Assembly: GCF_003121405.1 (NCBI RefSeq)
Contig: NZ_QBUY01000010.1
Location: forward strand, 1-64,000
From: Paraburkholderia sp. C35
GTDB lineage: Bacteria; Pseudomonadota; Gammaproteobacteria; Burkholderiales; Burkholderiaceae
Direction of reading: 5' to 3'
Length of the DNA stretch: 64,000 bases
Shown here piece after piece: positions 58,214 through 64,000 of the stretch; within the stretch, counting starts at the first letter, position 1, and each line of letters opens with the position of its first letter. The notes under the pieces were generated by a model. It saw only the letters and a program-made list of their open reading frames with translations, ran no database searches and was not told the DNA's origin. Both the position numbers and the translations under genes were made by a program.

Positions 58214-59762
58214 TGCGCCCACCGGCAACGAGTCGCTGAAGGTGCGCTGGGACATCGTCCGGTACACGACCGGGCGCGGTCTCGATATCGGATGCGGGCC
58301 GCAGAAGCCGTTCGCGCACTTCATCGGTGTCGACAACGGCCATCACCGCGTGTTCGGATACGACATCAGGCCTGATGTACAGGCGGAAGCAGACGATCTG
58401 TCGATGTTCGCGTCGCGCTCGATGGATTTCGTGTTCTCGTCGCATCTGCTCGAGCATCTGGACGACACCGAAGCGACGCTGCGCGAATGGTGGCGCGTCG
58501 TAAAGGTCGGCGGATATCTCGTGCTGTATCTGCCGCACAAGCAGTTCTACCCGAACATCGGGCACGAGCTGTCGAATCCCGACCATCGCCACGACTTCAT
58601 GCCTGCCGACATCGTCGCGCACATGCAGAAGATGGGCGGGTGGACGCTGCTCGTGAACGAGGACCGCAATGAAGGCGACGAGTACTCGTTCCTGCAGGTC
58701 TACCGGAAGGAGCAGGGAAAACACCAAGCCATCGCGCCCAAGGTCGAGCAGAAGACCTGCGCAGTGGTGCGCTACGGCGCATTCGGCGACCTGATGATGG
58801 CGAGCTCGATATTCCCGCTGCTAAAGGCGCAGGGGTATCACGTCACGCTGTACACGACGGACATCGGCGCCGAAGTTGTGCAGCACGATCCGAACATCGA
58901 CGAAATGGTCGTGCAGGGCAAGGATCAGGTGCCGAACAACCAGTTGCTGGAGTTCTGGGCGCATCTGTCCAAGAAGTACGACAAGTTCATCAACCTGTCG
59001 GAATCGGTCGAGGGAGTCTGGCTCGCGCTGCCGGGCCGATCGAATCATCGCTGGCCGCATGAGTTGCGCCACCGGTATCTGAATCACAACTATCTCGAGT
59101 TCACGCACGAGCTGGCGGGCGTCGATGGCGAGCTGAAGCAGGCCTTCTATCCGACGCTCGAAGAAAAGGCGTGGGCACGTGCGCAGCGAGACCGTATGGG
59201 CAAATTCGTGGTGCTATGGTCACTCGCTGGATCATCGGTGCACAAGACGTGGCCGTATCTCGACGAGATCATCGCGCGCGCGTTGATCGATTTTCCGCAA
59301 GTCGAGTTCGTGCTGGTCGGCGATGCAGCGTGCCAGATGCTCGAGCAGGGCTGGGAGAACGAGAAGCGCGTTCACCTTCGATCGGGCAAGTGGAGTATTC
59401 GCCAGTCGCTGACCTTTACGGGATTTTCTGACTTGCTGATCGGGCCCGAGACAGGCGTCATGAACGCTGCGGCGAATCTGCCCGTCAAGAAAATCATCAC
59501 GCTCTCGCATTCGAGCGTCGAGAACCTCACGAAGCACTGGCTCAACACGTTCTCGCTCACGCCGAAGAGTACTGCCTGCTATCCCTGCCATCAGCTCCAT
59601 ACCGGCGGCTTCGAACATTGCCCGCGCGACGAACGTACCGGCTGCTCTGCTTGTCAGGCGGACATCTCCGCTGACCAGATGTGGGAAATCATGGAGCCCA
59701 TCCTCGCCGGTCGCAATCTCGAAACGCACTTCGCGACCAACTTCGCACAGGCGGCAGCATGA
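58200..59762 (+). CDS. Methyltransferase-glycosyltransferase fusion
   Basis: 520 residues in two parts. Residues about 10-175: SAM-dependent methyltransferase (GLDIGCGPQKPF, motif at 28-33; SHLLEHLDDTEATLREWWR). Residues about 185-510: GT9/heptosyltransferase-like (RYGAFGDLMMASSIFPLLKA; GPETGVMNAAANLPVKKI). The C-terminus has two Cys pairs (CYPCHQ, GCSACQ), maybe zinc. Between capsid and head-completion genes. Likely modifies a virion protein or the host surface; inference. Confidence 0.85.
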   Translation: MWRPDAPTGNESLKVRWDIVRYTTGRGLDIGCGPQKPFAHFIGVDNGHHRVFGYDIRPDVQAEADDLSMFASRSMDFVFSSHLLEHLDDTEATLREWWRVVKVGGYLVLYLPHKQFYPNIGHELSNPDHRHDFMPADIVAHMQKMGGWTLLVNEDRNEGDEYSFLQVYRKEQGKHQAIAPKVEQKTCAVVRYGAFGDLMMASSIFPLLKAQGYHVTLYTTDIGAEVVQHDPNIDEMVVQGKDQVPNNQLLEFWAHLSKKYDKFINLSESVEGVWLALPGRSNHRWPHELRHRYLNHNYLEFTHELAGVDGELKQAFYPTLEEKAWARAQRDRMGKFVVLWSLAGSSVHKTWPYLDEIIARALIDFPQVEFVLVGDAACQMLEQGWENEKRVHLRSGKWSIRQSLTFTGFSDLLIGPETGVMNAAANLPVKKIITLSHSSVENLTKHWLNTFSLTPKSTACYPCHQLHTGGFEHCPRDERTGCSACQADISADQMWEIMEPILAGRNLETHFATNFAQAAA

Positions 59763-60736
59763 CGACCAGCGGCACCGTTTCGTTCAGCGTCACGCGCGAC
59801 GACATCATTCTGAAGGCGCTCACAGATCTGGGCGTCGTTGCAGAGGGGGAGACGCCAAACGCGTACCAGACGAGCAAGGCGGCGACGAACCTGAACATGC
59901 TGGTCAAAGCATGGCAAGGGCAAGCCGACGGGTCGCCGGGTCTGAAAGTCTGGAGTCGCAAGCGCGGCAGTCTCGTACTGGACCCGACGAAATCGGTGTA
60001 TTCGCTGGGCCCGACTAGCACGGATCGGTGGGCGTCAAACCTGACGCGTACGACGATCACGGCGAACTGTGCTGCCGGCGCGACAGCTATTCCGATCACC
60101 TCGACGGTGGGCCTGACCAATGGTGACCAGTTCGGCGTACTGCTCCAGAACGGACAGATTTACTGGACAACGGCGACATTCAGCGGATCGACGGCCACGA
60201 TCCCGAGTCCAGGCCTGCCGAGCCCCGCGATCGCCAACGGCTTTGTGTACGACTACACGTCATTGCAGATCCAGCCGCTGGAGATCGTCACGGGCAGTCT
60301 GGTGGACAGCTCGAACACGAAGATTCCACTGCAGCGTCTGACCGTGCAGACGCTCGAAGGTCTGCCGACGAATATGGATCCGAACACTGCCTCGGACCCA
60401 CTCGCGTATTACTACGAGCGCCAGCTCGGCAACGGCATGCTGTATCTCAACACGTACCCGGCCGACCTTTCGAAGTATCTGCACTTCGTATTTCTCTCGC
60501 CGATTCAGGACTTCAACGAGGCGACCGATACGCCGGACTATCCGCAAAACTGGTATCTGGCACTCGCTTCGGGTCTCACGGTGATTTCGGGCCCGACGTT
60601 CCAGAGGCCAGTGACGCAGGACATGAAGGACATCGCGGCGATGGCGCTGACGATCGCCAAAAATCAGGATCCGGAGACGTCGCAGCTGTTCTTCCAGCCT
60701 GAAGGCGATCCGCCGTTCTTCGGGAGTGAAGAATGA
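59759..60736 (+). CDS. Head-completion protein (P22 gp4-like)
   Basis: 325 residues from ATG 59759 (overlap with previous stop). The start (SFSVTRDDIILKALTDLGVV, LNMLVKAWQGQ) resembles P22 gp4-type adaptor proteins, followed by a beta-rich insertion (TTITANCAAGATAIPITSTV). It would bind below the portal. Next gene is gp10-like, supporting the call. Confidence 0.75.
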   Translation: MTTSGTVSFSVTRDDIILKALTDLGVVAEGETPNAYQTSKAATNLNMLVKAWQGQADGSPGLKVWSRKRGSLVLDPTKSVYSLGPTSTDRWASNLTRTTITANCAAGATAIPITSTVGLTNGDQFGVLLQNGQIYWTTATFSGSTATIPSPGLPSPAIANGFVYDYTSLQIQPLEIVTGSLVDSSNTKIPLQRLTVQTLEGLPTNMDPNTASDPLAYYYERQLGNGMLYLNTYPADLSKYLHFVFLSPIQDFNEATDTPDYPQNWYLALASGLTVISGPTFQRPVTQDMKDIAAMALTIAKNQDPETSQLFFQPEGDPPFFGSEE

Positions 60737-62166
60737 AGACCTCGTTTTTCGGTGGCGCGTATCGCGCGTTCTCGAAGAACCTGGACGCGCAGCGCTGCAT
60801 CAATCTGTATCTTGAGAACGATGAGAGCAAACAGGGTCGAGATGTAGCGGGCATGCGCGGCTGTCCCGGACTGGATCTGGTGGTGACAGTCGGGGATGGG
60901 CCGATCAGGGGGATCCGCACTGTACGAAACGTTCTCTATGTCGTGAGCGGCAGCCAGATCTATTCAGTGACGGCCGCAAATGTCACGACATTGCTCGGGA
61001 CGGTCAACACGACTACCGGTACCGTGTCGATGTCCGACAACGGGTCTCAGGTGATCATCGTCGATGGGTCTGCCGGGTACATCATCACCATCTCGACAGG
61101 TGCTGTTGCGCCCATCACCGCCGCGGCGTTCCCGGAGAACCCCGTCACCGTCACGTTTTTCGACAGCTTCTTCATCGTCAATCAGGGCAACACGCAGCAG
61201 TTCTGGGTGTCTGGGTCGAACGATGGCACGTCGTGGGATGGGACCGACTTCGCGTCGAAGGAAGGTGGCCCTGATCTGCTGCTCGGCCTGATACAGGTCG
61301 ATCGTCAACTCTGGCTGTTTGGCGAGAACACCACCGAGGTCTGGTACGACGCCGGGGGGAACAACTTCCCGTTCGCGCGCGTCGACGGTGTGTTTGTCGA
61401 AACGGGGCTGGCGTCTCCGTACTGCATGGTGTTGCTGGACAACTCCGTCTTCTGGGTTGGCGCGGATCAGCGCGGTCAAGGCATCGTGTACCGCTCAAAT
61501 GGCTATCAGCCGGAGCGGATCTCCACCTTCGCAATCGAGCGCGTGCTGAGCGCTCAAACCATCTCCGACGCGGGCGCCTATTCCTATCAGGCAAGCGGTC
61601 ACTCGTTTTATGTGCTGCTGCTGCCGACGGCGGATCTGACGTTCGTCTACGACGTATCGACGAAGCTTTGGCACGAGCGCGCGAGCTATGACCCGGTGCT
61701 AGGCAAGTTCCACCGCCATCTGAGTAACTGCGCGGACTTCTTCGGGAACATGAACGTCGTCGGCGACTACCAGCGCGGGAACATCTACGCGTTCAACGAT
61801 GCCACTCCGACCGATAACGGTGCGACGCGCAAGTGGGTGCGTTCTTGGCAAGCTCTGCCGGAAGGGATGAACCGGGGCAAGGAAGTCTTCTACTCGAATC
61901 TTGAAATCTTCGCTGAGACGGGTTTAGGGCCTGAGACCGGCCAGGCGGCAACGCCAACAGTGTCTCTGAAGATCTCGAACGACGGTGGCCATACCTTCCC
62001 GATTGAGCAGTTCCGGAGCATGGGAAAGACCGGCCAGACTATGCATCGGATCCTCTTCCAGAACCTCGGCAGTTCGAGAAACCGGGTGTTCGAGCTGTCA
62101 GGCACTGATCCGATCACTCCTGTGTTCGTCGGCGCCGAGCTGGACGCAGTGCAGGGTACGTCATGA
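60733..62166 (+). CDS. Packaged DNA stabilisation protein (P22 gp10-like)
   Basis: 477 residues, beta-propeller-like. DAQRCINLYLENDESKQGRD, LYVVSGSQIYSVTAANVTTL, VDRQLWLFGENTTEVWYDAG and FVYDVSTKLWHERASYDP fit the gp10 family that plugs the tail of short-tailed phages. ATGA overlap with the gp4-like gene. Confidence 0.82.
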   Translation: MKTSFFGGAYRAFSKNLDAQRCINLYLENDESKQGRDVAGMRGCPGLDLVVTVGDGPIRGIRTVRNVLYVVSGSQIYSVTAANVTTLLGTVNTTTGTVSMSDNGSQVIIVDGSAGYIITISTGAVAPITAAAFPENPVTVTFFDSFFIVNQGNTQQFWVSGSNDGTSWDGTDFASKEGGPDLLLGLIQVDRQLWLFGENTTEVWYDAGGNNFPFARVDGVFVETGLASPYCMVLLDNSVFWVGADQRGQGIVYRSNGYQPERISTFAIERVLSAQTISDAGAYSYQASGHSFYVLLLPTADLTFVYDVSTKLWHERASYDPVLGKFHRHLSNCADFFGNMNVVGDYQRGNIYAFNDATPTDNGATRKWVRSWQALPEGMNRGKEVFYSNLEIFAETGLGPETGQAATPTVSLKISNDGGHTFPIEQFRSMGKTGQTMHRILFQNLGSSRNRVFELSGTDPITPVFVGAELDAVQGTS

Positions 62167-62744
62167 CGGTCTGCCTTCCGAAACAGAAGCATCCGTTCGA
62201 CGAGGGCGGGAAGGTCTATGTCAACAAGGAGTGGTATCTCGCGCTGCTGAGTCTGGTCACGCAGTCGAACGTAGTTCCACCGACGCCTCCCGTCGACGAT
62301 GTGATTCTGGCCGAGGCGATTGACGCGTCGAACGGATCTGATGGTCTGGTCGAAAGATCTCTGGCCGACATCATCGCGCTAGTGCAGGCGATGTCTCCGC
62401 AGGATTCCACCGAGCAGCTGATTGAACGCATACGCGAGATCGAAGTGCAGCTCGCGTTCATGCCGGACTACCCCGACTCTTCCTCTCAGTTCATCCAGCT
62501 GATGGATGAACTCGGGAGCGGAGGTACACCCGGATTTGCATCAGGCGTCGATTTCACAGGTGGCACCACGACGACGTTGACGCTGTCGCAGGCCTACAGC
62601 TCAGCGGCGAGCCTGTTCGTAACGTTCGATTCGGCATGGCAAGGGGCCGATCAGTTTTCTCTCAGCAACAAGACACTCACCTTCAATTCAGCGATCCCAG
62701 TTGGCGTTTCCAAGGTCTTTGTCAAAGGCCTGTTGACGAGCTGA
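62163..62744 (+). CDS. Tail-region protein, unknown
   Basis: 193 residues. The start (MTVCLPKQKHPFDEGGKVYV) precedes an acidic helical part (about 45-100) and a beta-rich C-terminal domain (FTGGTTTTLTLSQAYSSAAS). Could be a tail needle or fibre-related protein. Overlaps gp10-like stop by 4 bp. Confidence 0.6.
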   Translation: MTVCLPKQKHPFDEGGKVYVNKEWYLALLSLVTQSNVVPPTPPVDDVILAEAIDASNGSDGLVERSLADIIALVQAMSPQDSTEQLIERIREIEVQLAFMPDYPDSSSQFIQLMDELGSGGTPGFASGVDFTGGTTTTLTLSQAYSSAASLFVTFDSAWQGADQFSLSNKTLTFNSAIPVGVSKVFVKGLLTS

Positions 62745-62760
62745 CAACGGAGTTCTTCGC

Positions 62761-63099
62761 ATGACGACCACTGCACTTTCGCTCATTCCGGACGCGACGC
62801 TTACGACAAGCGACGCGGCGTATTACACGAGCCCAAACAACACCACGTCCGTGTTGAAACGCACAGTGTTTACCAACACCAGCGCGTCTGCCGTGACCGT
62901 GACCGTCAATGTTGTCCGTAGCGGCGGATCGTCGGTGACTACCAACGTGATCATCCCTCCCTATGCGATCGCGGCCGGCAAGACGTATGTCTCTCCCGAG
63001 CTGGCAGGTATGACGCTCGGACCGGGTGATTCCATTCACGCGCTAGCAAGTGCCAATAGCGCGATCAACATGATGTCCAGCGGGATCCAGATCGTATGA
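62761..63099 (+). CDS. Beta-rich tail-region protein
   Basis: 112 residues. SVLKRTVFTNTSASAVTVTV and GKTYVSPELAGMTLGPGDSI resemble small tail or spike-adapter proteins. CAACGGAGTTC before the ATG. Function by position. Confidence 0.65.
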   Translation: MTTTALSLIPDATLTTSDAAYYTSPNNTTSVLKRTVFTNTSASAVTVTVNVVRSGGSSVTTNVIIPPYAIAAGKTYVSPELAGMTLGPGDSIHALASANSAINMMSSGIQIV

Positions 63100-63704
63100 A
63101 AAACTTTATGAAGATGGCTGGCGGGATCGATGTGATGCCGCTGATGCTTTCCATTCGCCGCCGCCCCGAGCTCTGGAAGGAAGACACGTTTTTGCGCCAT
63201 TACCCACAAGGTCCGTTTGGCGAAACCGAGTCGATCATGCTGCGCTTCCCCAGGATCGCGGACTTCAGCAAGGACAAGTCCGGCAAGAAGATGGAGAAGT
63301 ACAAGCAGAACATGCTGCCGGGCTACGACCAGCACGAGAGCATCGATTACCCGCCATTCAAGCTTCTCACAGAGGCGAGACCGCTCATATACGCATTGAT
63401 GCACACGGTTCAGGGTGAGCGGCTTGGGCGGGTGATGATCAACAAGATCTCACCGGGAGGCCGCATCTTTCCGCACGCAGATACGCCAGTTCACGCCGAC
63501 TACTACACGCGCTTTCATGTCGTGCTGCAGAGCCAGCCCGGGGTCGTATTCCGATGCGGCGATATCACAGGTGGCGAGTTCGAGCAGGTATACATGGCCA
63601 CGGGCGAAGTCTGGTGGTTCAACAACAAGCTTGAGCACGAGGTCATCAACAACAGCAGCGATGACCGCATCCACATGATCATCGATATCAGGACGTCCCG
63701 ATGA
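63096..63704 (+). CDS. Aspartyl/asparaginyl hydroxylase-like 2-oxoglutarate dioxygenase
   Basis: 202 residues. The iron triad HxD...H: H127, D129 (RIFPHADTPVHADYY) and H181 (WWFNNKLEHEVINNS), with Arg191 (DDRIHMI) as 2-oxoglutarate binder. Matches the Asp/Asn beta-hydroxylase cupin family. In a phage late operon it may hydroxylate a virion or tail protein. ATGA overlap. Confidence 0.82.
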   Translation: MKNFMKMAGGIDVMPLMLSIRRRPELWKEDTFLRHYPQGPFGETESIMLRFPRIADFSKDKSGKKMEKYKQNMLPGYDQHESIDYPPFKLLTEARPLIYALMHTVQGERLGRVMINKISPGGRIFPHADTPVHADYYTRFHVVLQSQPGVVFRCGDITGGEFEQVYMATGEVWWFNNKLEHEVINNSSDDRIHMIIDIRTSR

Positions 63705-64000
63705 TCACCTTTGCGATAGAACGGTTTGTCGATGTGTATCGGGAGATGTATCCGTTGCTCGAGCAGCACTACGACGAGATCTCAACCCACAAGACCCACG
63801 GCTTCCCGCTCGCGCCCCAGGCTGATGAATACGCGCGCCGGGAACAGGCTGGCCAACTGATGATGGTTATCGGTCGTGAGCAGGGAAAGATCGCGGCATA
63901 TCTGGTCGCATTCATTGGCCCCGGGCTTCATTACCAGACCTGCTTGACGTGCATCGTGGACATTTTCTTCGTCGAAGAGACGCGGCGTGGTGCGATGCAC
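63701..64000 (+). CDS. GNAT-like acetyltransferase, truncated by window edge
   Basis: First 100 residues visible: MITFAIERFVDVYREMYPLL, YDEISTHKTHGFPLAPQADE, MMVIGREQGKIAAYLVAF, TCIVDIFFVEETRRGAM. The strand pattern and VDIFFVEETRRG match the start of the GNAT acetyl-CoA loop region. It continues past the window. ATGA overlap with the hydroxylase gene. Confidence 0.7.
   Translation, partial: MITFAIERFVDVYREMYPLLEQHYDEISTHKTHGFPLAPQADEYARREQAGQLMMVIGREQGKIAAYLVAFIGPGLHYQTCLTCIVDIFFVEETRRGAMH

Larger units (their letters stand above)
20214..64000. mobile_element. Prophage (left and central part; right end outside window)
   Basis: Lambda-like layout: integrase at the left edge, leftward recombination and accessory operon, divergent cI/cro switch, replication genes with internal origin, nin region, Q-like regulator, terminator, then terminase-portal-capsid-head completion genes. 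Many adjacent genes overlap by 4 bp. The visible virion genes match short-tailed phages. It appears intact over the visible span. Confidence 0.95.

Overview
The window is GC-rich betaproteobacterial DNA, most likely from Paraburkholderia or a close Burkholderia relative. This is inferred from the phasin gene, the complete isc operon preceded by a low-molecular-weight tyrosine phosphatase, the prfB-lysS pair and the codon usage. It has two parts: host chromosome (about 1-20,100) and the left and central part of a large prophage (20,214 to the right edge). The prophage's right end is not in the window.

Host part. In order: a large inverted-repeat element (1-512, cut by the edge), phasin phaP, a PBP7-type endopeptidase, an IclR regulator divergent from lutA-lutB (lactate oxidation iron-sulfur subunits; lutC is not here), a glycine/asparagine-rich lipoprotein, a small exported protein, a tyrosine phosphatase, iscR-iscS-iscU-iscA-hscB-hscA-fdx-iscX, a glycine-zipper envelope protein, lysS, prfB with its programmed +1 frameshift, a second copy of the inverted-repeat element (18,671-19,280), and a YigZ/IMPACT protein.

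Prophage, leftward early arm (37,300 down to 20,214). A cI-like repressor and a cro-like gene diverge at 38,333-38,414. Promoters for cI, cro and the leftward operon share one design: a TAGC-N3-GCTA operator lying between the -35 and -10 boxes or overlapping the -10. The leftward operon is very compact, with many ATGA or GTGA stop/start overlaps. It encodes an acyl carrier protein, micro-membrane proteins, two exported proteins, zinc-finger proteins, a KTSC protein, an ERF annealing protein, a YqaJ exonuclease, a diversity-generating retroelement (DGR), a DUF1643 protein, an HNH endonuclease, an excisionase-like protein and the integrase.

The DGR is the main discovery. It has an SQ-type reverse transcriptase with a YVDD box, an Avd-like accessory gene, a 92-bp template repeat (TR) and three variable repeats (VRs) at the 3' ends of three small C-type-lectin-like (DUF1566-like) genes. 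Two targets are adjacent and one is about 9.5 kb away. Aligned by eye over 92 ungapped bases, the three VRs differ from the TR at 10, 11 and 12 positions. All 33 differences fall on coding-strand adenines of the TR, which is the hallmark of mutagenic retrohoming. Unusually, the targets are small soluble proteins in the repressor-controlled early operon, not tail-fibre proteins among the virion genes.

Prophage, rightward arm. cro, a CII-like protein, a lambda-O-like replication protein with six palindromic iterons inside its gene, DnaB helicase, RuvC-like resolvase, an HNH endonuclease, NinB, small nin-region genes, a Ref-like nuclease, a Q-like late regulator followed by a terminator, a tRNA-Asp, and then late genes: terminase, portal, scaffold, N4-gp56-like capsid, decoration proteins, a methyltransferase-glycosyltransferase fusion, P22 gp4/gp10-like head completion proteins, a 2-oxoglutarate hydroxylase-like protein and a truncated GNAT gene. 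No tape-measure or tail-tube gene is visible, which fits a short-tailed (podovirus-type) phage.
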